A DNA stretch of 64,000 bases from contig JAEXBS010000021.1 in assembly GCA_023393915.1 (NCBI GenBank), positions 130,604 through 194,603 of the forward strand, read 5' to 3'. Of the stretch, positions 27,198 through 35,618 are shown piece after piece. Each line of letters begins with the position of its first letter. Within the stretch, counting starts at the first letter, position 1. The position numbers were made by a program, and so were the translations under genes. Source of the stretch: Bacteroidota bacterium (lineage in GTDB: Bacteria; Bacteroidota; Bacteroidia; Flavobacteriales; Weeksellaceae). The notes beneath the pieces were generated by a model. It made no database searches, was not told where the DNA came from, and saw only the letters and a list, made by a program, of their open reading frames with translations.

Positions 27198-27893
27198 ATG
27201 GTCCTAATAATGATCCTTCTTATTTTAAGTGTGCTTGTGGGCGTGCTTATGGGAAAAGTACTTGGCGAGAGACGTAACATGGCCAAAGGGCTATTGGTCT
27301 TAAGTGCAGGGTTTTTAATTACGCTTTGTCTTAACGAAGTCTTTCCTATGGTGTACGAGAGTCACGCTAAGGATATGGGCGTTTGGGTGCTGGTAGGAGT
27401 TTTACTTCAATTGGTACTTGAAAACTTAACGAAAGGATTTGAACACGGACACATGCACCATCATAGTGAACAAGGTATTTTACCTGTGGCGCTTATCGTT
27501 GGACTTTTTATTCACGCCTTTATTGAAGGAATCCCGCTAGCAAGACTTAGCGAGTGGAACTCACCCTATCTTCAGGGGATCTTAGTGCATAACTTGCCTA
27601 TTTCTTTTGTTCTGGGAGCCTTTTTATTTAAAAACAAGAAGTTTTCGCCTTTCTCTTGGTTGGTGATTGTGCTGTTCGCCTTAGCTTCTCCACTGGGTAT
27701 GCTTTTAGGGCAATATTTCCCTTCTGCTTGGGAACCCTATTTCTTAGCTATAGTCGGGGGGATTTTCTTACACATATCTTCAGTTATTATTTTTGAAAGC
27801 AGTAAAAATCACAATATTGATTGGGGCAAGATCGCTTTGGTTATTCTTGGAGTAGCTCTGGCGCTTTCAACCCACCAGTTTCATCATCATTAA
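27198..27893 (+). CDS. ZIP-family metal transporter
   Basis: 231 aa, about eight membrane helices. A histidine-rich cytoplasmic loop FEHGHMHHHSEQG (about residues 76-88) precedes the metal-site helices with HAFIEGIPL and HNLPISFVLGAF, the pattern of ZIP (Zrt/Irt-like) transporters. The family moves Zn or Fe into the cytoplasm. The C-terminus ends with HQFHHH. It is cotranscribed with the upstream methyltransferase and ends at a bidirectional terminator. Confidence 0.88.
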   Translation: MVLIMILLILSVLVGVLMGKVLGERRNMAKGLLVLSAGFLITLCLNEVFPMVYESHAKDMGVWVLVGVLLQLVLENLTKGFEHGHMHHHSEQGILPVALIVGLFIHAFIEGIPLARLSEWNSPYLQGILVHNLPISFVLGAFLFKNKKFSPFSWLVIVLFALASPLGMLLGQYFPSAWEPYFLAIVGGIFLHISSVIIFESSKNHNIDWGKIALVILGVALALSTHQFHHH

Positions 27894-27938
27894 TGAACTT
27901 GATTTTTTTTAGCTAAGGCTGAGTTTACAGTAAAATAA

Positions 27939-27973
27939 AACGGCTTATCCACAAAAAGGATAAGCCGTCTTTC
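27939..27973. terminator. Bidirectional terminator between convergent genes
   Basis: Perfect 11-bp stem ACGGCTTATCC / GGATAAGCCGT with a 7-base loop, an A run before it and a T run after it. It serves the ZIP gene and the convergent outer-membrane protein gene. Confidence 0.85.
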
Positions 27974-27997
27974 ATTTGTTCCTAGAAAGGAATCTTT

Positions 27998-29392
27998 TTA
28001 GAATTTCCATCCCATAGTTAGTGTGAAAATATTTTGGTTTCGATCAATTTCTCCAACCACCGCATAATCATTTGCAAAGTACGCACTGGAAGAGTAGTAC
28101 TGGGTTTGAGCGGCCTCTGATCCTCTAAGGAAAGGAGTAGAGTAGGTAGAGCTCAGGTTAGTATAAGCAGCATCTAAATAGAAACTTTTAAAATCGTATC
28201 CGATACCTGCTGCAAGCCTTTGCTTAGACCCTGCATAAAGATTGTCGTAAGAAGCTTCTCCGGTTTGTCCACTGGATTGAAGGATTCCCAAAGCAATAGC
28301 TTCAGTGGGACTGGTTGAGTAACCGTAACCGGCGCGTAGACGCAGCTGGTTGATTCGGTATTCTCCTCCCACTTTAATCTCAGACACGTTCTTGTATTGG
28401 TTGGAGAAGAACTCGTCCATTTCGCTTTGTGCTGCCTGCCCCATTTTACCAAATTTAGGATCGGTGAGTCCTAAAGTATAGTCCACATTTAAAGCGAAGT
28501 TTTTGCTTGGTACATAGGCCGCCGAAAGGGTTGCTTTTAATGGAGAGGTGTAGCTTCTGCTTTCATAATATTCTCCATCATCAGCCATGTCTAATCCGTA
28601 ATACTGATAGCTACGGTCCATTTGCCACCAAGTCGGAGTTTCTAAAGCAAGTCCTAAACGAAATTCATTCGAAACTTTACCTATAACCCCAAGGGAGGCA
28701 GAAAATCCAGAGGCTTCTTCATAATACGGAGTATACTGTTTGGAGAAAACCTCGGTAGCGCCATCGCTAGCGTAAGTCATGGCGGCAGAATCCCATTGCG
28801 TCAGGGAAAGTCCTGAGAGGTGAAGGGCTGCTCCTAAATAGATTCTATTTTGGTAATTGGTTCCTAGTCCTAGGCTCATTTTGCTTCTATCGCCTAAACG
28901 ATTGAATGCTTGTCCTGAGTAGGAGAGTCGGTCTCCATCGGTAAGATCAAACGTAATATTGGAGTTACCAGGAAGTTCAGCGTAATCTTCTACGGATTCA
29001 CGAGAGAAATTAATTCCTAAATTGATGAATTTCCAATCCGAATCCTTACGGTTTTGTAAGGAAATGATACCACCGACATTACCTAGATCCGTTTTGTTTA
29101 TTTTGTAGTCTAGCGAGTTTCCGTGAAGTGAAGAGGTGTTTTTTGTGCTGCTCACCGATAAAGTAGCGGATAAATCAGAAGCAATAGCGACCCCAACTCC
29201 TGCCGGGTTAGTCGTCATTGTAGAGGCTTCTCCACCTAGAGCACCCATGGATCCTGCCATGGCATTGTATTTTGCTGTTCCTAAATCAGAACCGTTGTAA
29301 ACTTCTAGGGCATTTCTAAGTACAGAGGTGTCTTGTCCTTGTGCAAAGAAGAAGGCTCCTAGAGATAAAATAGCTATTGATTTTTTAATCAT
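27998..29392 (-). CDS. OmpP1/FadL-type outer-membrane transport protein
   Basis: 464 aa, with a signal peptide ending near FAQGQ. The segment NAMAGSMGALGGEASTMTTNPAG is the plug-region signature of the FadL/TodX (OmpP1) family; the remainder alternates polar and aromatic residues as in a 14-strand barrel and ends in TMGWKF, with a terminal aromatic typical of outer-membrane barrels. Family members let hydrophobic compounds such as fatty acids cross the outer membrane. The substrate here is unknown. It follows the Tyr/Gly-rich lipoprotein gene by 37 bases. Confidence 0.87.
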   Translation of the reverse strand: MIKKSIAILSLGAFFFAQGQDTSVLRNALEVYNGSDLGTAKYNAMAGSMGALGGEASTMTTNPAGVGVAIASDLSATLSVSSTKNTSSLHGNSLDYKINKTDLGNVGGIISLQNRKDSDWKFINLGINFSRESVEDYAELPGNSNITFDLTDGDRLSYSGQAFNRLGDRSKMSLGLGTNYQNRIYLGAALHLSGLSLTQWDSAAMTYASDGATEVFSKQYTPYYEEASGFSASLGVIGKVSNEFRLGLALETPTWWQMDRSYQYYGLDMADDGEYYESRSYTSPLKATLSAAYVPSKNFALNVDYTLGLTDPKFGKMGQAAQSEMDEFFSNQYKNVSEIKVGGEYRINQLRLRAGYGYSTSPTEAIALGILQSSGQTGEASYDNLYAGSKQRLAAGIGYDFKSFYLDAAYTNLSSTYSTPFLRGSEAAQTQYYSSSAYFANDYAVVGEIDRNQNIFTLTMGWKF

Positions 29393-29429
29393 TGATAGGG
29401 TAATATAATTTCTTAAAATAAAAAGTTAG

Positions 29430-30428
29430 TTATCTGAATCCACCGCGAGTTCCAGAACTACGGGTTCCTGAAGAGAATCCTCCACTAGAGGAAGAACTTC
29501 TAAAACCTCCATCGTTTCTAAAGCCACCGTTTGAGTTATTTCTCCATCCGCTGTCCGAACGGTTTTCTAAAACTCTTCGCTCTGGACGTCTATCTTCCAT
29601 TCTTGGTTGAGGGACTCTCTGGTTTCTTACGCCGGAATTTGTTCTTTGAGAAGGAGTAAAAGTTCCTCTTCTTAAAGTACTTGAGCTTCCGTTTGGTCTT
29701 ACGGTGCGAAGCGTTCCTGGAGAGGAGTTTCTGAATCCAGTATTACGGTTCATCGTATTGGTTTGAGGATTGCGGTAATTGCCATCGGCACCACTCTTCA
29801 CGTGAGGTCTGCGGTAACGGTCGTTGTAGTAGTTTCCGTAATAGCCTCCGTAGTAATTTCCGTATCCGTAGTATGGAGAGTAGTAACCATAGTAAGGGTT
29901 GTAGTATCCATAACCCCATGGATAAAAACTGTAAGGACTATAGAATGGAGAATACCCCCAATCCCAAGGCGAGTAGCCAAAATAAGGGTTGTAACCGTAA
30001 CCCCAGCCCATTCCAAACGAGAAATGAAGTCCTAGGCCTCGGTTCCAATAGTAAGGAGAGTATCCAAATGACCACGGGTAGGAATACCCATAATCACTGT
30101 AATAAATTTCTGATCCAGCGTAATTCCCCCAATCGGTGGATAACGCCTCTTCGTCCCAATAACGGGTTTTTTGTCGCTGCTCATTGACCGCGCTTTTTTC
30201 AATAATTCCGGGTTCATCGTAAGAATATACTTCTCCGACCTGGTTTTCATAAGCATAAATGGGCTCTTCTACAGGAAGTGTATCTGTAGAAGGGTCGTAG
30301 TAGACTCCGTCGGTCTCCGAATAGCCTCCTGGATAAGCTACACAGGCGACTGAAAGCATTCCTCCGCCAAGAAGCATTCCAAGCGAACGAAAAATTTTCT
30401 TTGGGTTTTTATGTAGATTTCGTTTCAT
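29430..30428 (-). CDS. Tyr/Gly/Pro-rich repetitive lipoprotein, function unknown
   Basis: 332 aa. An N-terminal signal with lipobox SVAC (cysteine near residue 29) is followed by an acidic stretch, then about 100 residues (roughly 105-205) of repeated Y-x-P/G-Y elements such as GYSPYYWN and YYGYYSPYYG, and finally a long Arg/Ser/Gly/Asn tail ending TRGGFR. The composition suggests a disordered or adhesive surface protein. Such genes sit next to proS in several Flavobacteriales and are often mislabelled prolyl-tRNA synthetase or vitellogenin-like. It is divergent from proS. Confidence 0.75.
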   Translation of the reverse strand: MKRNLHKNPKKIFRSLGMLLGGGMLSVACVAYPGGYSETDGVYYDPSTDTLPVEEPIYAYENQVGEVYSYDEPGIIEKSAVNEQRQKTRYWDEEALSTDWGNYAGSEIYYSDYGYSYPWSFGYSPYYWNRGLGLHFSFGMGWGYGYNPYFGYSPWDWGYSPFYSPYSFYPWGYGYYNPYYGYYSPYYGYGNYYGGYYGNYYNDRYRRPHVKSGADGNYRNPQTNTMNRNTGFRNSSPGTLRTVRPNGSSSTLRRGTFTPSQRTNSGVRNQRVPQPRMEDRRPERRVLENRSDSGWRNNSNGGFRNDGGFRSSSSSGGFSSGTRSSGTRGGFR

Positions 30429-30578
30429 GATAGAGTATGAGATTTTTATTTGATTTATATTTGCATTTCAAGCAAAAATAGAACCAATTCGGCGGTTTTT
30501 GCTTGTTCAAAAATACGCTTTTTATTTAGATACTTAGGAAAGCGAAAAGTTAAATGATCAGTAGAAATTTATTAGAAA

Positions 30579-32054
30579 ATGGCAAAACTTACTTCAAGGA
30601 CTGAGGATTACAGCAAATGGTATAATGAACTGGTAGTAAAAGCGGATTTGGCGGAAAACTCCGGAGTTCGTGGCTCTATGGTAATTAAACCTTACGGTTA
30701 TGCAATTTGGGAGAAAATGCGTGATGAATTGGACCGTCGTTTTAAAGAGACGGGGCATCAAAATGCTTACTTTCCTTTATTTGTTCCCAAAAGTCTTTTT
30801 GAAGCGGAGGAGAAAAATGCAGAGGGTTTTGCTAAGGAATGTGCGGTAGTTACACACTACCGACTAAAAACGGACCCAGAGGATTCTCGTAAACTCATAG
30901 TGGATCCTGATGCCAAATTAGAAGAAGAACTGATAGTAAGACCTACTTCCGAGGCCATTATTTGGAACACGTACAAATCTTGGATTCAGTCCTACAGAGA
31001 CCTACCAATTTTAATTAATCAGTGGGCGAACGTGGTAAGATGGGAAATGAGAACTCGATTGTTTTTGCGTACGGCAGAATTTTTATGGCAGGAAGGTCAC
31101 ACCGCTCACGCGACTGAAAAGGAAGCCGTAGAAGAGAGTGAAAAAATGCTAGAGGTGTACGCTACTTTTGCAGAAAACTTCATGGCAATGCCCGTGATTC
31201 GTGGGATTAAATCGCCTTCAGAGCGATTTGCAGGTGCCGTGGAAACCTATTGTATTGAAGCCATGATGCAAGACGGTAAGGCTTTACAGGCAGGAACTTC
31301 GCACTTTTTAGGTCAGAATTTTGCTGAGGCATTTGATGTGAAATTCACCAATAGGGAAGGGAAACAAGAATTCGCATGGGCTACCTCTTGGGGAGTATCT
31401 ACTCGATTAATAGGTGCATTAATTATGGCGCACTCTGATGATCATGGTTTGGTGCTTCCTCCTACCTTAGCTCCTATTCAGGTGGTTATCGTTCCTATTT
31501 TTAAAGGGGACGAGCAATTAGAAAGAATCCGTCAAGTTGCGGACTCAATCTCAACTAATTTACGAGCAAAAGGAATTTCAGTTAAATTTGATGACGATGA
31601 TCAGAACAAACCAGGATGGAAGTTTGCAGAGTACGAACTCAAAGGGGTGCCTGTACGTATTGCGCTAGGTGAACGTGATTTAAAAGAGGGGCTTGTAGAG
31701 ATTGCTAGAAGGGATACCCTAAGCAAAGAGACTCGAGCGCTGGAAGGAGTAGAAGAGTATATTGAAGAATTACTTCAGACCATTCAAAAAGATATTTACC
31801 AAAAAGCTCTTGATTATAGAGAAGCGCATATTACCTCTGTTGATACTTTTGAAGAATTCAAAGAAGTGCTAGAGACCAAAGGAGGATTCATTTCCGCGCA
31901 TTGGGATGGATCAGAAGAAGAGGAAGAAAAAATTAAAGAATTAACGAAGGCTACGATTCGCTGTATTCCTTTGGATGCAGTGGAGGAAGAGGGCGTTTCA
32001 TTAATTTCTGGAAAGCCTTCCTCGCGCCGAGTGATTTTCGCAAAAGCTTATTAA
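30579..32054 (+). CDS. proS: Prolyl-tRNA synthetase (archaeal/eukaryal type, ProS type 3)
   Basis: 491 aa class II synthetase that attaches proline to tRNA-Pro. It has motif 1 near GYAIWEKMRDELDRRF, motif 2 at VVRWEMRTRLFLRTAEFLWQ and motif 3 at GVSTRLIGALIMAHSDDHGLVLPP, then an anticodon-binding domain (about 285-400) and the C-terminal extension of the eukaryal-like type. There is no INS editing insertion, as expected for this type. Length is normal. It is divergent from the Tyr-rich lipoprotein. Confidence 0.96.
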   Translation: MAKLTSRTEDYSKWYNELVVKADLAENSGVRGSMVIKPYGYAIWEKMRDELDRRFKETGHQNAYFPLFVPKSLFEAEEKNAEGFAKECAVVTHYRLKTDPEDSRKLIVDPDAKLEEELIVRPTSEAIIWNTYKSWIQSYRDLPILINQWANVVRWEMRTRLFLRTAEFLWQEGHTAHATEKEAVEESEKMLEVYATFAENFMAMPVIRGIKSPSERFAGAVETYCIEAMMQDGKALQAGTSHFLGQNFAEAFDVKFTNREGKQEFAWATSWGVSTRLIGALIMAHSDDHGLVLPPTLAPIQVVIVPIFKGDEQLERIRQVADSISTNLRAKGISVKFDDDDQNKPGWKFAEYELKGVPVRIALGERDLKEGLVEIARRDTLSKETRALEGVEEYIEELLQTIQKDIYQKALDYREAHITSVDTFEEFKEVLETKGGFISAHWDGSEEEEEKIKELTKATIRCIPLDAVEEEGVSLISGKPSSRRVIFAKAY

Positions 32055-32138
32055 TAAAAGTTAAATTTTCGCAGTATTTCCCCTTTTGGATTGGAATTTG
32101 CTTAATGATAGGTAGTTAACTTTAAAAAAAATACTATT

Positions 32139-33428
32139 ATGTCATTAAACATTATTGATCTGATCAAAGGTCAGCTGGGACCGGCATTAGTGTCTCAAGC
32201 AGCCACCCAAATGGGAGAAAGTGAATCAGGAATTTCAAAAGCAATTTCTGGGTTTCTTCCTGCAGTTGTAGGAGCTTTAGCAAATAGAAGCGACGATTCC
32301 AATGTGCTTGATGCAATTACGGGGGCTTCTAATAGTGGACTTTTAGGGAACTTGCTAGGGGGAACTCAGCAGAATTCTTTAATCTCTTCTCTATTGAACT
32401 CTCTTTTTGGAGATAAAATTTCTGGACTTTTAAATACAGTAGTGGGATATGCTGGAATTGGTAACGGTTCAGCTTCTTCATTACTTAATTTGGTTACAGG
32501 AGCTACTCTAGGTTCTGTTGGTAAGTACGCCGCAGATAACAATTTAGACGCTTCTGGAATTTCTTCTTTACTAAGAGATCAGAAAGGAATTGTTTCTACG
32601 CTTTTACCTGCGGGACTTACCTTAGCATCTCTTGGATTTGGAGATTCAAGTTCTACAGCGCCAATAAATACTCCACCAATTACGGAGCCTGTTTCACCAG
32701 AAATTCGTGAAGTTCCTCCTGTTGTGGATCCAGTAACTCCTCCTAAAGTAGAAGTACACCGGGCTGGTGCTACGCATGAGCCGGCCAATTCTGGAGGTTC
32801 TATCTGGAAATGGCTTCTTCCTTTACTTTTACTTCTTGCCGCTGGATATTTCTTATTTAAGCAATGCAACAAGTCAGGAGAAACCACTGTAGTAAATGCA
32901 GATACACTTACTATTGATAGTGATACTGCAACATTAATTTCAGATTCAGCTTCGATGGATGGACTTAGAGAATCTACTACAGTTACTCTTCCAGACGGTA
33001 CCACTCTAAATGCTTACAAAGGAGGTATTGAAGACCAAGTAGTAAGCTTCTTAAATTCTGGTGATTATGAAAATCTTTCAGAAGATCAATTAAAGGACCG
33101 TTGGTTTAATTTCGATAATTTGAATTTCGAGTTTGGAACTACGCAACTTACTGCAGAATCTCAAGTTCAATTAGATAATTTGAAGGCTATTTTAGCAGCT
33201 TACCCTAATGCCAAAATTAAAATTGGTGCTTATACAGATAAAAAAGGGGACGATGAGGTGAATAAAAACCTTTCAGAAGATCGTGCGGAGGCAGTGAAAA
33301 CTGCATTGGCTTCTGATCAAGTTGTAGACGCTGAAGGGTACGGTGAAGAATTTGCTGTAGTGCCAGAAACGGCTACGGATCAAGAAAGAGAAGCAGATCG
33401 TAAGACGGCTATCCGATTTGAAAAATAA
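32139..33428 (+). CDS. DUF937-OmpA fusion membrane protein
   Basis: 429 aa. The N-terminal DUF937 domain (about 1-170) has the helical Gly/Ser/Leu-rich pattern LIKGQLGPALVSQAA and GISKAISGFLPAVVGALANR. A proline-rich linker leads to one membrane helix (about 223-242, WLLPLLLLLAAGYFLF) with a cysteine after it. The C-terminal OmpA-like domain (about 325-429) carries NFEFGTTQLT and NLSEDRAEAVK, the peptidoglycan-binding motif. It probably links an inner-membrane or cytoplasmic assembly to the cell wall. No specific function is known. Confidence 0.85.
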   Translation: MSLNIIDLIKGQLGPALVSQAATQMGESESGISKAISGFLPAVVGALANRSDDSNVLDAITGASNSGLLGNLLGGTQQNSLISSLLNSLFGDKISGLLNTVVGYAGIGNGSASSLLNLVTGATLGSVGKYAADNNLDASGISSLLRDQKGIVSTLLPAGLTLASLGFGDSSSTAPINTPPITEPVSPEIREVPPVVDPVTPPKVEVHRAGATHEPANSGGSIWKWLLPLLLLLAAGYFLFKQCNKSGETTVVNADTLTIDSDTATLISDSASMDGLRESTTVTLPDGTTLNAYKGGIEDQVVSFLNSGDYENLSEDQLKDRWFNFDNLNFEFGTTQLTAESQVQLDNLKAILAAYPNAKIKIGAYTDKKGDDEVNKNLSEDRAEAVKTALASDQVVDAEGYGEEFAVVPETATDQEREADRKTAIRFEK

Positions 33429-33461
33429 CAACCTTCGTTTTTAAAAGGAGTTTGTGATTAA

Positions 33462-33496
33462 AATCCTGAGAACCTTTGGTTCTCAGGATTTTTTAT
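33462..33496 (+). terminator. Terminator after the DUF937-OmpA gene
   Basis: Perfect 13-bp stem AATCCTGAGAACC / GGTTCTCAGGATT with a TTT loop, followed by a T run. Confidence 0.88.
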
Positions 33497-33528
33497 ATGG
33501 TTTGTTTTACCACTTAGAAAATTAGTTG

Positions 33529-33553
33529 TATTTTTGTTAGACTATTCTAACAA
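33529..33553 (+). promoter_or_regulatory. mntH promoter with overlapping palindromic operator
   Basis: The -7 box TATTTTTG is at 33529-33536. It overlaps the perfect palindrome TTGTTAGA-CTAT-TCTAACAA (33534-33553), which ends 9 bases before the mntH ATG. An 8-4-8 palindrome across the transcription start is what a DtxR/MntR-type repressor site would look like. The repressor itself is not in the window, so the regulator's identity is inference. Confidence 0.7.
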
Positions 33554-33562
33554 TTAGGTTAA

Positions 33563-34885
33563 ATGTCTGAAAAGAAAGCTTGGAGAAGAGAGCGAAGTGG
33601 AAATTCCTTATCGGAATCTTTTGCTTCGGTCGAGGTGCCTAAAGACCGAGGGTTTTATAGAAAACTCTTGGCTTTTATGGGTCCTGGGCTTTTGATTGCA
33701 GTCGGGTATATGGATCCAGGAAACTGGGCAACCGATATTGCTGGAGGAGCGCAGTTTGGCTACACGCTTTTGTCTGTCGTGCTAATTTCTAATCTCTTTG
33801 CCATCGTTCTTCAGCATCTCTCCTTAAAGCTAGGTATTGCTGCGGAAAGAGATTTGGCTCAGGCTTGTCGAGATCATTTTAATCCTGTAACGAATTTTAT
33901 TCTTTGGGTATTCTGTGAAATTGCCATTGCCGCCATGGATTTGGCGGAAGTCATTGGAACGGCGATCGCCTTAAATTTGCTTTTTGGTATCCCCCTTACC
34001 TGGGGAGTAGCCATTACCATTCTTGATGTTTTACTCATTTTAATGCTTCAAGCGCGTGGATTCCGCTATATAGAAAGTGTAGTAGGAGGGCTTATTTTCA
34101 TCATTATGATCTGCTTCTTTTATGAGCTAATCATCTCTCAACCCCAGTGGTTTTCTGTTTTAGAGGGAATGCTTCCAAAGAAAGAAGTGGTAACCAACCC
34201 CTCCATGCTGTATATTGCAATTGGAATTTTAGGGGCTACGGTCATGCCTCACAATTTGTACCTTCATAGCAGTATTGTTCAAACGCGTAATTATTCGCGA
34301 AGCCCTAAAGGAAAAAAGGAGGCGATTAAGTTTGCAACCATCGATAGTAGCCTTTCTTTAGTAATCGCTTTCTTTGTTAATGCGGCCATTTTGGTTCTAG
34401 CCGCCTCGACCTTTCATACCTCCGGAAACCACGAGATTGCAGATATTCACGATGCGCACCGCATGTTAGAGCCTCTTTTAGGTACTTCATTGGCGAGTGT
34501 GGTATTCGCTATAGCGCTCCTGGCCTCAGGACAGAACTCCACTCTGACCGGAACCCTTGCGGGACAGATTGTCATGGAGGGATTTTTGGATATAAAGTTA
34601 AAACCTTGGCTTAGGCGATTAATTACGCGACTCATTGCTGTAGTCCCTGCTTTTTTTGTAACTCTTTTTTATGGAGAACAGGGAACCACAGAACTTCTTA
34701 TTTTAAGCCAGGTAATTCTTTCTATGCAGCTTAGTTTTGCAGTAGTTCCCCTGGTTATGTTTACGAGTAGCAAGCTTAAAATGGGTCCTTTTGTCAACCC
34801 TTTATGGCTCAAAATCTTAGTGGGCATCATTACCATTATCATCGTAGTACTCAATGGCTACTTACTTTTTGTGGAGTTGTTCTAG
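33563..34885 (+). CDS. mntH: Nramp-family divalent metal (Mn2+) transporter
   Basis: 440 aa inner-membrane protein with about eleven helices. Helix 1 carries the metal-binding DPGN motif in GYMDPGNWATD (about 50-60), and helix 6 carries MPHNLYLHSS (about 228-237). These residues bind Mn2+ or Fe2+ in Nramp proteins, which import the metal with protons. Length is normal and no fused regulatory domain is seen. A palindrome over the promoter suggests metal-dependent repression. Confidence 0.93.
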   Translation: MSEKKAWRRERSGNSLSESFASVEVPKDRGFYRKLLAFMGPGLLIAVGYMDPGNWATDIAGGAQFGYTLLSVVLISNLFAIVLQHLSLKLGIAAERDLAQACRDHFNPVTNFILWVFCEIAIAAMDLAEVIGTAIALNLLFGIPLTWGVAITILDVLLILMLQARGFRYIESVVGGLIFIIMICFFYELIISQPQWFSVLEGMLPKKEVVTNPSMLYIAIGILGATVMPHNLYLHSSIVQTRNYSRSPKGKKEAIKFATIDSSLSLVIAFFVNAAILVLAASTFHTSGNHEIADIHDAHRMLEPLLGTSLASVVFAIALLASGQNSTLTGTLAGQIVMEGFLDIKLKPWLRRLITRLIAVVPAFFVTLFYGEQGTTELLILSQVILSMQLSFAVVPLVMFTSSKLKMGPFVNPLWLKILVGIITIIIVVLNGYLLFVELF

Positions 34886-34983
34886 TCTCTCCATTTATTC
34901 ACTTCTTTCAATAATCGGACAAAATTTCCTTTTCTAGGGGTTTGGCAATGATTTTGAGAATAAGAGGATAAAATATCGAATTT

Positions 34984-35550
34984 ATGTCAGAACATTTGGA
35001 TAAAAACGAAGAAGTAGAAAATACAATGGAGCCTAATGAAGAGCTGGAAAGCCAAGGTGCACCAGAAGATAAAGTAGAAGAAACTAAGGAAGAAGTGACT
35101 CTTTCTGAGCCTACTTTAGAAGACCAATTAAAAGAGGAAAAAGACCGATACATTCGTCTTTTTGCGGAGTTCGAGAATTACAAAAAAAGAACCAGTCGTG
35201 AGAAGATGGAGTTCTTCCAATACGCCAATCAAGACTTGATGACCTCTATGTTAGGAGTTATGGATGATTTTGAAAGAGCGCTTAAAGAGCTAGCTAAATC
35301 TTCCGATGAAACCCAGCTAAAAGGAGTAGAGCTTATTTACCAAAAGCTTAAGTCAAAGCTTGAAGAAAAAGGACTTAAGGCGCTGGAAGTAAATCCTGGT
35401 GATGTATTTAATGTCGATCATCACGAGGCCATTACGCAAATTCCTGCTCCATCGCCGGAACTTAAAGGAAAAATTGTAGATGTAGTGGAAACCGGTTACA
35501 CACTTTACGATAAAGTGATTCGTTTCTCCAAAGTAGTGACTGGAAATTAA
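34984..35550 (+). CDS. grpE: Nucleotide exchange factor GrpE
   Basis: 188 aa. An acidic, low-complexity N-terminus (about 1-50) is followed by the long dimerisation helix with RLFAEFENYKKRTSREK and the C-terminal beta domain with GDVFNVDHHEAI and KVIRFSKVVTGN. It releases ADP from DnaK. It stands 68 bases before dnaJ, the usual heat-shock pairing. No hrcA or CIRCE-type element is visible upstream. Confidence 0.95.
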   Translation: MSEHLDKNEEVENTMEPNEELESQGAPEDKVEETKEEVTLSEPTLEDQLKEEKDRYIRLFAEFENYKKRTSREKMEFFQYANQDLMTSMLGVMDDFERALKELAKSSDETQLKGVELIYQKLKSKLEEKGLKALEVNPGDVFNVDHHEAITQIPAPSPELKGKIVDVVETGYTLYDKVIRFSKVVTGN

Positions 35551-35618
35551 TTTAAACCCCGTACTCCTTTTACTCCTTTTCATTTAAGGAGCCTAAGGAA
35601 TGTACCAAACCTTCTTTT

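Noticed and set aside
29763..30187. Plus-strand frames opposite the Tyr-rich lipoprotein
   Set aside because: Repetitive low-complexity sequence keeps several frames open; the Val/Ile-rich products mirror TAY/GGN codons.
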